Shown piece by piece: positions 32,481 through 43,230 of a DNA stretch of 64,000 nt. Every line of letters begins with the position of its first letter. The first letter of the stretch is position 1. The translations under genes and the position numbers were made by a program. Below the pieces are notes generated by a model, which had not been told where the DNA came from, did not search any database, and saw nothing but the letters and a program-made list of their open reading frames with translations. The stretch is taken from the NCBI GenBank assembly GCA_963932145.1, contig OZ010580.1, positions 37,714,761-37,778,760 of the forward strand. Reading direction: 5' to 3'. The stretch comes from Acanthosepion lycidas. Lineage: Eukaryota > Mollusca > Cephalopoda > Sepiida > Sepiidae.

Positions 32481-32936
32481 TCATTAATCTTATAATGTCT
32501 CCCACACTGTGAATCTGAAACAAACTCATCAATCTACATTCACTTCGTTATATTTTACACAGGCAATTCTCAACCTGTGACAGTGTTCCTATCTCCACCA
32601 TTTTCTTTATAACTTCATCAAAATTAACAAAGCTACAGAACTTTATAGCATTTCACAATACAATAACCAAGGACATCTTTTCTCAGTATGTGGTTGTAAA
32701 TATCTAATTTTATTTATTAACTTATTTTGTCTCGATATTTTTTGTTTGGTTTATGAATGAATAAAAATGACATATTACAAGTCATAGTTGAGAAGATATT
32801 TCCTGAGCATTTTTATATTTCAGTTTAAAGTCATCAAGCAGTCTCAGGTTATGCATGAGGTGGATTTGTTGTCATTCTTAAATTTTTCTTCATACATATT
32901 TTATAGATTTCAAAACACTTTTATATATGCTGAAAA
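32481..32936. other. unassigned
   Basis: No gene recognised. Confidence 0.3.
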
Positions 32937-32944
32937 CTCTAAAA

Positions 32945-33369
32945 CAGTAATTACCAAATGGTGCAGTGTGCCTCACAGGTGCCTCAGAAGAACATAGCAG
33001 GTGAGGCAGAATGACACTCAAAGATTTAGAAACAGTTTCAAAGAATTCATATGCCAAAAATAAATATGATTTCAAAATTTAAAATATTATGGATTACTTG
33101 TAATTGCATGCATTTACTGACCAATTTTATCATTGTGATATTTTTGCATTATATCAAGAATCAAGAATATAGTGAGTAGGGTTTGCAAATTGGAGGAGAG
33201 AGTTATCAGTGATAATATTTTAACTTTGAAACTGCGGTTATCTCCATTTAACACCCTCTCTGTTTTTTTTATTTTTAAATGTACTTTTATCAGTGAAAAT
33301 TTGGTGAGGTGTGAGTAAATTTTAATTCCGAAAATGAGACCCATAGAAAAAAATGTTTGGGAACCACTA
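32945..33369. mobile_element. hAT-type non-autonomous transposon
   Basis: Begins cagtaattaccaaatggtgc and ends tttgggaaccacta. These are imperfect inverted versions of the hAT terminus cagtggttcccaaa. The flanks ctctaaaa (32937-32944) and atctaaaa (33370-33377) form a 7/8 matching 8 bp duplication, the hAT hallmark. Subterminal gcctcacaggtgcctcag and ggtgaggtgtgag also mirror each other. 425 bp with no transposase. Confidence 0.85.
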
Positions 33370-33379
33370 ATCTAAAACA

Positions 33380-34136
33380 TAATTATACTTCATATAGTAA
33401 TAAATAAATGACCTGACACTACACCAGAAATGGCACTAATGGCTTTTGATTAGTTGGTGTTAGCATGTACATATGTTGCCTTATTGGAATAAAATAGGCT
33501 ACAGTAAATATCCCATTCACTACCACAGATTTGATTGCCATTTGCCATACTTAACCAGTTGGACATATCCACAAAGGGCTGTCATTCAGCATATCTCTGT
33601 TCATGAATAGGGATAGTGGGGTAGCATCATGGCTGGGTGTTGAGAGAGTTGCTTTTTGAAGTTTGAAGGATGAGTCAGCCAAGGAGACTTAGGAATCACA
33701 TTAAGGTATTTGGATATACCCTCAATTGAAAACTCATTTTTTCTTTCTAATCAGATCTGGCATGAAGGTATTTATAACAGAACCCTGCCTGTTATGTTCA
33801 GATTTTATCAAAAACCAATCATTTGGCTGAGATGTATGTACCTAGTATATCAGATTTGGTGTCATGTTGGGTATATTGAACATTTGTATATTTGCACCTT
33901 AGAGTCAATTTGTTGGCATGCTGCTCTCTCACTCAGTAATATATTGACTTTGCCAGAAAACTGAGAAAATTGTGTAACATGAAACTGTCAGTAATACCAT
34001 CATGTTGGGGTCCTGGGAACAGTCCCAAAGAGCCTAGTAAAGAACATGAAAGGTCTGGAAATTCCAGAAAGTCTTAAGACTATCCAGACAACTGCACTAG
34101 TACAATCAGCTAGAATGCTGAAGAAATTGTTGAAGT
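33380..34136. other. unassigned
   Basis: The 33500-33720 part is less AT-rich and could be an unrecognised LINE 3' UTR or SINE. No reading frame of note. Confidence 0.3.
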
Positions 34137-34707
34137 ATTGAAAGGATTTACTGGAAATTTTTTGAGTATTGAAGAGACATGGTGGAAATGTTTGGAATAT
34201 TGAAGAGACCTGGGGGAATTGTTTGGAGGATTGAAGAGATCTAGGGGAATTGTTTGGAAGATTGAAAAGAACTGGTAGAAATGCTTGAAGCAGCAAGAGA
34301 CATGGTGGAAATATTTACAGTATTGAGGAGACATGGTGGAAATGTTTGCAGTATTGAAGAGACATGGTGGAAATGTTTGGAGCATTGAAGAGGCATGGTG
34401 GAAATGTTTGGAAGATTGAAGAAGCATGGTGGAAATGTTTGGAGGATTGAAGAGGCATGGTGGAAATGTTTGGAGGATTGAAGAGACCTGGGGGAAATGT
34501 TTGGAGTATTGAAGAGAGTTGGGGGAAATGTTTGGAGGATTGAAGAGAACTGGTAGAAATGTTTGAAGCAGCTAGAGACATAGTGGAAATGTTTGGAGTA
34601 TTGAAGAGACCTGGGGGAAATGTTTGGACTATTGAAGAGGCATGGTGGATATGTTTGTGGTATTGAAGAGTCCTGAGGGAAATGTTTGGAGTATTGAAGA
34701 GACTTGC
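34137..34707. repeat. 31 bp minisatellite, 18 full units plus a partial
   Basis: Consensus attgaagagacatggtggaa then atgtttggagt. Starts are at 34137, 34168, 34199, 34230, 34261, 34292, 34322, 34353, 34384, 34415, 34446, 34477, 34508, 34539, 34570, 34600, 34631, 34662 and a partial at 34693. Units 6 and 15 are 30 bp. Because 31 is not a multiple of 3, each minus-strand frame cycles through all readings. None has a stop, so three overlapping minus-strand frames (34000-34296, 34110-34427, 34315-34713) arise by chance. Confidence 0.97.
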
Positions 34708-34709
34708 AA

Positions 34710-35145
34710 TCACTTAATTTCCAGCAAAAGTCAGCATCTGCAACTGCTTTGAAAATGCAGTTAATGAAAATAATAAATGTAGAGTCATTGTAAAAGTAAC
34801 TACATTACTGTATTGAAAAGGATGACTTTAGTGATGAATGTGTACATCAATAATACAACAAAATACACAATAGACATTTAAAAAAAAAAAAACAGAAAAG
34901 AAAATAATGATTAAAAGGATTATATTGGTTATTTTAAACTAAGTGGCATGACAGTGAAATAAACAGATATTAGTAAACAAATAAATATTAGTAGTATCCA
35001 TAAGACTTACTAGAAGGAATGATCATTTTAGTAGCCATGAAACAAAAAATAAGATGATATATATAAAATACCTTCAGTATTGTTTTTGTACTTACATCAA
35101 ATGGCAAATGCAGTACATTGTAACAACAATAATGCATTTCTGCCT

Positions 35146-35147
<2 letters not shown>
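34710..35147. other. unassigned
   Basis: No gene or repeat recognised. Confidence 0.3.

Positions 35148-35192
<45 letters not shown>
35148..35192. repeat. (TA)n microsatellite
   Basis: 45 bp, ending exactly where LINE A sequence begins. Confidence 0.95.
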
Positions 35193-35194
<2 letters not shown>

Positions 35195-35195
<1 letters not shown>

Positions 35196-36480
35196 CCCGA
35201 TCTACAGCTGATGTGCTTACAGCCATCACTGAAACAGTCTACCGAGCTCTTCAAAATAACGGGGAAGCCCGAGCTGTGGCACTAGACATCTCCAAAGCAT
35301 TTGATAGGGTTTGGCATGTCGGCCTTCTACACAAGCTCCAGGGTTATGGCATTACGGGTCGATTATATAACCTAATATGATCATTCCTGTCAAACCGTAA
35401 ATTGAAGGTCATTCTCAATGGATTCTCCTCCAGTTCCTATCCCACGAACACAGGTGTTCCTCAAGGCTCCATCCTATGCCCCACTCTATTCCTTATCTAC
35501 ATAAATGACCTTCCTGATGCAATAACTTCCCAAGTTGGCATCTACGCGGATGCCACCACAATTTATTCCTGCTTCAAAAACAAACCTAGTCTCGCTGACA
35601 AAACTCGCCTGGCTGTGCATCTCGAAAAAGGACCTCCAATCGATTGTGAACAGGGGCATGAATTGGCTGGTCAACTTCAATGCTTCCAAGACAAAACTGC
35701 TCTATTAATCACCACAGAGATCCTTCCTTTCCCTCCATTAGAATGTCTGACTCTCAACTTCTCGAGAGCACCTATCTGCGGTCTCACGTTGACTGCTGAC
35801 CTGAGATGGAATAAATACATTGAATCAATTGCCTCATCCACTGCAAGGAAAGTTGGCTCCCTGAGCCACCCCAGGAAGTTTTTCTCCCCGGAGTCGAATC
35901 TCCAGATCTACAAATCAACAATTCGCCCTTGCATGGAGTATTGCTACCATATATGGTCTGGTGACCCTTCTGTTTGCCTCGGGGTTCTTGATAGGCTCCA
36001 GAGGTGGATATGCAATGTAGTTGGCCCTGCCCTGGCACCTCGTCCACAGTCACTTTCTCACAGACGCGCCTTCGCCTCCCTCTGTCTGTTCTACAAATAC
36101 TTCCATGGAAATTGCTCCGAGGAGCTGCATTCGCTGGTTCCCAGACGTCATGAGTTCCAGCGCCTTACGAAGCTGGCATCCGCTCTCACCCCTTCACTGT
36201 CGAAACTCTTAAATGTAGCCATCTCTTCTACTCTAATAGCTTCATGTCTCGCACCTCCTGCCTGTGGAACTTCCTTCCCTTTTCCTGTTTCCCTGTGAGC
36301 TATAATCTCCAGCTATTCAAGTGTAATGCCAATCGACATCTCCAGTTGCCTTGATCTATCCACTACCCTCATTCTTTCTTCTATCACTCCTATCTGATCT
36401 TGCTCTAAATTTTCTGTAACCCCTTGTGTCCTAGTGGCTTCCCGCCTTGCTTGGGGTGAAATGCTTAAAAAAAAATAAAA
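35195..36480 (+). pseudogene. LINE A (Jockey-like) reverse transcriptase to 3' end, best copy
   Basis: 5'-truncated at the TA array. It reads through RSTADVLTAITETVYRAL, ALDISKAFDRVWHVGLLHKL (RT motif with the first aspartate), a TGA stop at 35378-35380, LKVILNGFSSSSYP, GVPQGSILCPTLFLIYINDL and GIYADATTIYS (catalytic YADD now YADA). A one-base gain in an A-run near 35626 shifts frame; the original frame is regained later: KVGSL, IRPCMEYCYHIWSGDPS, LSHRRAFASLCLFYKYFHG. The C-terminus (NLQLFKCNANRHL-like) and a 3' UTR ending tggggtgaaatgcttaaaaa follow. It is clearly GC-richer than its surroundings and the least decayed element in the window. Confidence 0.88.
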
Positions 36481-36583
36481 ATAAAAAGTAAAATGACAAT
36501 GTATAATGTTTTGAAAAATATCACCCATTTTTTTCAAATTGTCATTTAATGTATAACTCTGTCAGGATCATTTACCCTAATTC

Positions 36584-36584
<1 letters not shown>

Positions 36585-36623
<39 letters not shown>

Positions 36624-36653
36624 TGATATACACACACACACACATACATACAT

Positions 36654-36694
<41 letters not shown>

Positions 36695-36792
36695 TTGATA
36701 TACACACACACACACACACATACACACATACATATATATATATATATAAAGTTGATATACACACACACATACATACATACATATATATATTG
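36585..36792. repeat. compound (TA)n/(CA)n/(CATA)n array with repeated unit
   Basis: The word aaagttgatatacacacac occurs at 36619, 36691 and 36748, each time between TA and CA arrays, so the compound array itself was duplicated about three times. Confidence 0.85.
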
Positions 36793-36939
36793 AGATATTC
36801 ACATATTTGCTAACACATACATGCACACAAAATCTTCACTAATTACATAATAATTTATATTTGAACAATTTAACACCTGGTCTCTTATTAAAAAGTGTAT
36901 ATAACTCAAATCTTTAATATAACAGTCTTTATGGCAGTC

Positions 36940-37395
36940 TATTCTTAAATATGTGAGAGTCCAAAAGTATCTCCACATTCTTGTGGATGACAAGTTATTT
37001 TCAACTCTACAACCACTTTCCCCACAGATGAAATGTTGCAAGCCTATCACTTCTCCATCGCTATTCCGATAGAAAGTCTTCAAATAATGTACATTCCTTA
37101 GTTCCACAGGTTCTAACCATCATGGCTAATAACTGTACATTGTATCAAACCACCTTCATTCCTTTTGTATTCCACTGATCGTATATAAATTTCACTTGAG
37201 AAATTTCTTCCTAAGAAACCAAGGCTTTGTGGAACCAACTCCCAAGTGGATGCTTTGCTTATCACTACAATCTTAAAGTTTTCAAGTCTAGTGTTAGCTG
37301 TTATCTTCTCCACATAGCCACTGTACCTCTTACTCTGTAAACTCTACCTCGAATAGCTCTCGAGCTTTGTACAGTTCAAACATCATCGTATAAAA
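36940..37395 (+). pseudogene. LINE B C-terminal region and 3' UTR
   Basis: Matches 27145-27560. Contains LWNQLPSGCFAYHYNLKVFK-like sequence near 37223-37285 and a 3' UTR with cttactctgtaaactctacc. Frames are broken. Confidence 0.65.
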
Positions 37396-37665
37396 AATGT
37401 GTCGTCCACAAGTTGGATGTTCTTTAGAAGGTGATTTTTATTTTTATTTTTTAGTTATAAAAATAGATTAGAATTTAATACTTTAATCTTATGTACAATT
37501 GTGCTACCAAATTCTTCAAGAAAAGAAGAGAAAAGAACTGGTCATTAAAGAAGCAAGAAATCCTTAATATAAAGACTGTTTAAAAATAGATCTTTTGCTT
37601 TAAATACCTGTAGAATGCAAATTTACTTTAATAGAGATGAAACAGATAATGTATGTCCCTTCAGA
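37396..37665. other. unassigned
   Basis: No gene recognised. Confidence 0.25.
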
Positions 37666-37669
37666 GCAT

Positions 37670-37920
37670 GGCTTTTCCTAGTGGCCCTTAGCAGTTCCTC
37701 CTTTTGCCAAGCCTACCACCTCTTGTTCCACCATCCATTCACACTAGTTTGTCAGATAGCTGGCTCACAGCTTTATTTCTATCTCCCATATCCTCAATAT
37801 AACCTGTGAGTGTTAAGTTTTCAAAGCGCTCCATATGTCCAAGAAATGTAAGCTGCCTTCTTTCTGTGTTATTTTTTGTTACCATTTTCTTTAAGAGTTC
37901 CTTGTTATCAAAATGTTGAA
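37670..37920 (-). pseudogene. RTE-like LINE tail fragment
   Basis: Antisense words in family order: gtggcccttagcagttcctc, catccattcacactagtttg, ataacctgtgagtgttaagt and catatgtccaagaaatgta. Confidence 0.65.
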
Positions 37921-38485
37921 GAGTAAATAATTATTTTATTTTGCTTCAGATGGATTGAAAAATCATTCTGTAGAAAGAAATATGATGATGACGTTGTTGA
38001 ATGAGTGAAAAGATTGAAGAAAACAAATGTTCAAAGAACAGAGAGAAAAATAGTCGTAAAGAAAAGAAAGAGATATTGAAGATGAAACAGAAATGAGAAA
38101 AAAGCAAAAAAAGAATAGAAAAAAATGTCTCTTGATGAAGTCTTAATGGATCCTATCTCAACATTGTAAGTGGTTGATATACAACTTAAGAGGCATTTGT
38201 GATATTTTCCCTGTTTTACTTGAATAAATTACCTCAAAATGTCATTCTCTTAAACAGTTCCCAAACACTTGAGTATATGCTCCGATGCATTTTGTTGAAC
38301 AGTTCAACCATGAAACAGATCTGCATCCATCACCAAAACTATAAAGAAATACTAATACAGTGTTGTAAGAAAGTTATAGCTCTTGCAGTGTCATCAGGGA
38401 TGCATGTACGAAAAGTTTCTTCATAGATTCTATATGATATGTATATGTGTGCACCAACATATGTGTACACACACACATATAAATA
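37921..38485. other. unassigned, purine-rich at 37970-38130
   Basis: A short GA-rich segment, otherwise nothing. Confidence 0.3.
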
Positions 38486-38489
38486 TATG

Positions 38490-38640
38490 AGGAAAATATG
38501 TACTAGTATACACAGGGTAAGGGTGAAATATTTTTGGTTCAACCCACTTCCCATAATCAGAATTCTGATATTTGATCAATGGAATAATGATTTTGGGTAG
38601 TGAGTCAGGTTGAGACCTTTTTATCACCTCGGATATATGA
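38490..38640 (-). repeat. dispersed repeat R8, copy 1
   Basis: The reverse complement shares ggttgaaccaaaa, ttcaccc and tgtgtatac with 51655-51787 (+). It may be part of a SINE or LTR; class unknown. Confidence 0.4.
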
Positions 38641-38737
38641 CTGTGATTGTGTTTTGTCTATGTATATAATTATATAACAGCAACATATGTCCATAATGTT
38701 TTGTACACAGAGACAGATATATATTATTAATATACAA

Positions 38738-38738
<1 letters not shown>

Positions 38739-38772
<34 letters not shown>
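38739..38772. repeat. (TA)n microsatellite
   Basis: 34 bp, abutting the next LINE A 3' end. Confidence 0.95.
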
Positions 38773-38776
<4 letters not shown>

Positions 38777-39245
38777 TTGACTGTAAGCAAGGCAGTAAAG
38801 CCGCTAAGAAACAAGGAGTTACTCGGTGTGAAAGAATTAGAAATGACAAACTTTACTAACAATGAAGAACAAAAGAAATGTAACCAGGAAGACAGTAGAA
38901 AGTGAATTACATTGCATTTAAATTTTTGAAGATTAAAGTAGGCTAGAAAGCATGGAGTTGGAAGAGTGTTCCACAAGCAAGAAGTGCAAGAAAAGAAACT
39001 GTTAGCATAGAATTTAGAGTTACATTTAGCCAACACACCTGCAAATTTTTGTTGCTAATCTCATGCTGCACTTACAAAAGGCACAGGGATGCAAGTTTAC
39101 AATTGTAGGAAAGTGACTGATGTCAAGATACCAGATCAGGACCAGTAATATTGCTGATTCTTCTTTGGAATTTATCAAAGATCTTTAGATATATAGCAGA
39201 AGCACCAGACCATATGTCACAGCAATATTCTAAATATGAATAAAT
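38770..39245 (-). pseudogene. LINE A 3' end and C-terminus
   Basis: Minus strand shows KFYANSFFSCTSCLWNTLPT and CFLAYFNLQKFKCNVIHFLL, then the 3' UTR to the terminal motif at 38772. The upstream part (39120-39240) matches the LDxxQ and YxHIWSGA-like region in broken frame. Confidence 0.75.
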
Positions 39246-39267
39246 GGTAGACTTGTAAATATGCACA

Positions 39268-39269
<2 letters not shown>

Positions 39270-39316
<47 letters not shown>
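39270..39316. repeat. (TA)n microsatellite
   Basis: 47 bp. Confidence 0.97.
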
Positions 39317-39318
<2 letters not shown>

Positions 39319-39387
39319 ATTGTGATTGTAAGTAGATGTATGGGAATATAAAACTGTGAATATGTACAACTGTATATATGCTAAGGT

Positions 39388-39705
39388 GTAATAGTGGCTG
39401 TTTTCTTATAAGGAAATATTTGGTATTCTTTGATTGGAACAACCAGTACAACATTTGGTTGAAATCTTTCTGTTAAAACATTTCATCGGGAAAATAGATT
39501 TCTCAAGTCAAGTAACTGTTATCCCTCTTTCCACTATTGATTGGGGGTTTCCTTCCTGACATTTTGTTTGAAGTAGTATGGAACATCATCATCTTGACAA
39601 TGTCATTATTTTTTTCTTTGAAATGGAAATGATATCCATTTTAGTTGCTGCTGTAGTTGAAAGTCGCCAAGTGATGTGGTTTTTGTTATTTGTTACAGAT
39701 CTTTC
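39388..39705 (+). repeat. interspersed repeat R4, copy 3
   Basis: Uninterrupted copy with blocks ttttcttataaggaaa, aaatagatttctcaagt, tatccctctttccac, tgtttgaagtagtatggaac and gatgtggtttttgttat. It serves as the empty-site reference for the LTR at 25468-25715. Confidence 0.8.
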
Positions 39706-39832
39706 TTTGTGAATCTGAAGTGTCAGGCTTCAAAGTAATTCAAAGAAGGATTATTTTTGCTGAGACCTAAAGGCTTTGGTTGCTCAAAACCATTTTTAAT
39801 CTTTTATCTGAGAAAGTGGTTGTATGCATATA

Positions 39833-39908
39833 TTGGGTTGACCAAAAAGTTTGGTTTGTGATGTAAATTTTCTACTTCATAACAAAACAAAATTTTTGGC
39901 CAACACAA
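39833..39908. mobile_element. mariner MITE, 76 bp
   Basis: Ends ttgggttgaccaaaaagttt and aatttttggccaacacaa, flanked by TA on both sides (39831-39832, 39909-39910). The inverted ends fit the mariner class ttgggttggccaaaaagtt. It is more decayed than the others. Confidence 0.75.
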
Positions 39909-40005
39909 TACATATATAGGCCTATATATATATATGTATATATGTATTGAGTACTTTTTAATACTACTGTTTCCTAGTCTGATTCAATTACTGACCATTA
40001 ACCTT

Positions 40006-40030
40006 TATATATATATATATATATATATAA
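40006..40030. repeat. (TA)n microsatellite
   Basis: About 24 bp. A second (TA)n array lies at 40319-40349. Confidence 0.9.
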
Positions 40031-40032
40031 AC

Positions 40033-40285
40033 TTACATATCTTAATAAAGATAGAATTAAACTTATTCCTATCTCTCCCTTTCCTCTCTAATTTTGATCA
40101 TATCAATCATCATCGTACTCCACCTCCTCTCTCTTTTACCTGACATCAACTTAAAACTACCCCTCAAAAATTTGTATGAAAATAATAATATGTAAATTTT
40201 TAAAACATTTTCTTTTATGCTTGGAAATGTGATCTGAGGGAGCAGGAAAAAAATCCCATTCCTGGGGAAATAAAATATATTCTAT
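40033..40285 (+). repeat. dispersed repeat R5, copy 2
   Basis: Same-orientation match of 7855-8085, including cttaataaagatagaattaa, aaaactacccctcaaaaa and cccattcctggggaaataaa. Confidence 0.8.
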
Positions 40286-40317
40286 AGACCCTTAAGGTTG
40301 TCTGTTTTTTAATTTAA

Positions 40318-40349
<32 letters not shown>

Positions 40350-40352
<3 letters not shown>

Positions 40353-40975
40353 GTAAATATAATAGGCTGATGAAAAAAATTCAAGAGATAAAAAGCAACA
40401 AAAATAGCAATGTTGATAATAAGGCTAATAATATTTACTAATTTTTAGCTCTTTAATAATATTTACTGGCTATTTATTATTATTTACTATAATATTTATC
40501 TATTTAGTATCCATAAAGATTTCACAGTTTTACTATATTAAATTTCTGTTGAATATTCTTAATTCTTCAGTTAATGATTTAATAAGCTCATGGTGAGTAC
40601 TACAACAATAAAATATAAACACTAATGTCTTTATTTCTTTCTGACAGAAACTAAGTAACATTATTGACGTCTTTTGTCTTCTCATGCCATCAAAATGGAA
40701 TAGTTCATTATTTATAAGATATTAACAGAAATGTTAGATGTTTCTATCATTCTTTCTTTCTTTTTTCAGTGAAAGCAAAAAAATGCAACATCTATTATTT
40801 ATGAGGTATTAGCTTATTTAAAAGGCTTAAAGGTATTCATGAGGCATTATTTAAAAGACTTTTCTCAAGACAACTTAAATAATCCTACTGGAATTATAGC
40901 AAAAAATCATACCTAAATCTGTCAATTTTTATGAAAGTATTTTAAGGCTAATGATACTTCTGTGTACTTAAACAA
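40350..40975. other. unassigned
   Basis: No gene or repeat recognised. Confidence 0.3.
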
Positions 40976-40978
40976 AAG

Positions 40979-40980
40979 CA

Positions 40981-41053
<73 letters not shown>
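40979..41053. repeat. (CA)n(TA)n compound microsatellite
   Basis: About 22 bp of CA, then 53 bp of TA. Confidence 0.97.
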
Positions 41054-41061
<8 letters not shown>

Positions 41062-41244
41062 GCAAGAACTTGTAATAATATCCAACTATTCTTTTAATTG
41101 AAACTTCCAAATATGAATAGGAGTAGGTAGGCTTTCCTACCGCCCGGTCAACACTCCCCACCCTTCTCTTGGACATGAATAGAGGCTTACACCTTGTTTC
41201 CTGTTTAGGAAGGGGTTCCCAGTACTCTCTCTCTCTCTCTCTCC

Positions 41245-41400
41245 TCTATATCTCCTGTTGCCTTTTATCTATCCACTACCCTTCTCCTCATCCTTTCTTC
41301 TGTCACTCCTACCTGATCTTGCTCCAAATTTTTCTGTAACCCCTTGTGTCCTCGTGGCTTCCCGCCTTGTTTGCGGTGAAATGCTTAAAAGAAAAAAAAA
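41245..41400 (+). mobile_element. LINE A 3' UTR, severely 5'-truncated
   Basis: About 155 bp nearly identical to 36335-36480 (tctatccactacccttctcc, cctgatcttgctccaa, cccttgtgtcctcgtggctt) and ending gcggtgaaatgcttaaaag plus an A-run. It starts at a (CT)n run. The likeness suggests recent activity. Confidence 0.8.
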
Positions 41401-41589
41401 AGGATCCCTATTTTAATATTTGAGATTTTGGGAAAAAAAAAACAACCCTTCTTTTTATTTAAAGCAAAGAAAAAAAAAACATTGAGAGATTGATTTAAAG
41501 AAAAAAATGTCTAAATTAAAAATTCCAAGTTGTAACTAACAAAATAATTTGGTCTTTTATTATTTCTTTAAAAATAAGGAAAATTGCAA

Positions 41590-41855
41590 TGAAAGAGACT
41601 CTTATACTTACAATCAGAAAGAAGCATTTGACATTTCTGGGACACCCGTTGAGGAAGGAGAGAATGGAGCATTTAACAATCACAGGATGTACTGTAGTCA
41701 AGAATGACAGTCACCAAACAAGTTTGTATAAAGGGATAGCAGTGGGGACCGGGAGGAATGGTAAGAGAACAAATGTTGATTAGATCTACAAAGGATAGGA
41801 AGCTTTGGAGGGCCACAATCACCCATGTCATGAAGTTACATGCCACATAAAGGAA
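41590..41855 (+). pseudogene. RTE-like LINE tail fragment
   Basis: Contains TIRKKHLTFLGHPLRKERME, then words through gattagatctacaaaggatagg and gagggccacaatcacccatg, to a frayed GGH-like end near 41850. Confidence 0.7.
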
Positions 41856-42323
41856 GAAGAAAATGAATTACCCAAATAGTAGAAAAGATTGTTAAAGAAT
41901 CTCAACAAAGTGCTGATTAGGCACAGGAAGTAATAAAAGAAAGAAACAAGTTGTAAGGAAATAGTAATAGTAAAGAATTCAAGGTAACGTTTTGAATTTT
42001 TTCTATATTGAAGGAGAGTTTGTGAAAGGTCTGCATGGAGAATAGAAATTGTAATACATACCTGAAATATAATAGGCTTAAACAACAAAGGTCAAAATCT
42101 TCAACCAAGAAGCTTTCCAATGCAGCAGAGGAAGGACAGTTTACTATTCAGAAACAATGGAAGAAACCACACTTGTGCTAAATTCTTTTTGTACATGGAT
42201 AATTTCTATACTCTCACCTTTAAGTAGGGGTTCATTGTATAGTTCAGCTTTTGTCTTGGAGTCAGCCAGGCTAAAATAATCAATTGCCATGTTTCAAAGA
42301 TATTCAAAGCTTAATAAGTCTGC
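41856..42323. other. unassigned
   Basis: No gene or repeat recognised. Confidence 0.3.
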
Positions 42324-43230
42324 TGTAGAAATACAGAAGGTGCTTATCTCCCTTTGGTGGAGATAAATCAGATGGTCACATGACGGCTGCTTTGTTAGGT
42401 CACTCCATACAGTGACCAAAAGCAGCATTTGTTTTCCAGTTCATAAACAGCAACCAAATTTTAAAGTTACTTTCCTTTTGGCCTTGGCCCTAAATCTACT
42501 TTCCCAGCAGCTTACAACCACATGGTGCTGTTTTCCTTTGGGACATAGATAAATCTGGACGATTTAGATCTGGAGTCTTAAAAATGGCTTCTCCAGGTCA
42601 GGAATATCTCCAAGTTATATGTAAGACCTTTCCTTTTTGTTCCTCTTTATACATTGCTTTACTGTGTAGATATATGTCATATATATATATATATATATAT
42701 ATATAGTTCTCCATGTGGGACATGTATATATGTGTACATTCATAGTTCTGTGTACGTCTTAGTATTATAAAAGTCTCTCTGAGAACAAAGCAAGTCTGTT
42801 AATCTTTTTTCCTTTTAATCATTCCATTCCATCCTGTCCATCAGCTATGGTGTTGTTATATCATTGATATAACAATGCCCACAATGGGAGAAACATAAAT
42901 GGCAGAATAAATCATTCTTCTAAGCCCTCTCATTACATTGGTGATATTCCTGGAGAAGCTATTTTTAGGACTCCAGATTTAACAGGTCAGAGTCATCTCT
43001 GTCCCAAAGGTAAATGGCTTGTAAGCTGCTGGGGAGGCAGATTTAGCCTCAGTCTAGGCTAAAGGGCCCAGGCTAAAAGGAAAGCAATATTACCATTTGG
43101 TTGCTGTTTACAAACTGGAAAACAACTGCCACTTTGAGTCACTGTGAGGAATGACCTCATGAAGGAACCATCATGTGACCATATGACTTATCTTCACCAA
43201 AGGGAGATAAGCACTTTCTGTATCTCTACA
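42324..43230. mobile_element. 907 bp long-inverted-repeat (foldback) element
   Basis: The left arm 42324-42613 and right arm 42938-43230 are imperfect reverse complements along their whole length. Outer ends tgtagaaatacagaa-gtgct and its mirror are followed by tatctccctttggtg, gttttccagtt, aaacagcaaccaaa, cagcagcttacaa and tctggagtc-taaaaat-gcttctcc. The loop (42614-42937) holds (TA)n at 42679-42705 and a perfect 23 bp palindrome at 42853-42875. There is no reading frame. The arms are GC-richer than their surroundings. It resembles foldback or long-TIR MITE elements; the family is unknown. Confidence 0.9.

Noticed and set aside
34000..34713. Three overlapping minus-strand frames as a repeat protein
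   Set aside because: All are explained by a stop-free 31 bp minisatellite read in every frame; no upstream gene structure.
35402..36298. 298-codon frame as a host gene
   Set aside because: It is the frameshifted reverse transcriptase of LINE A, with motifs GVPQGS and IYADA.
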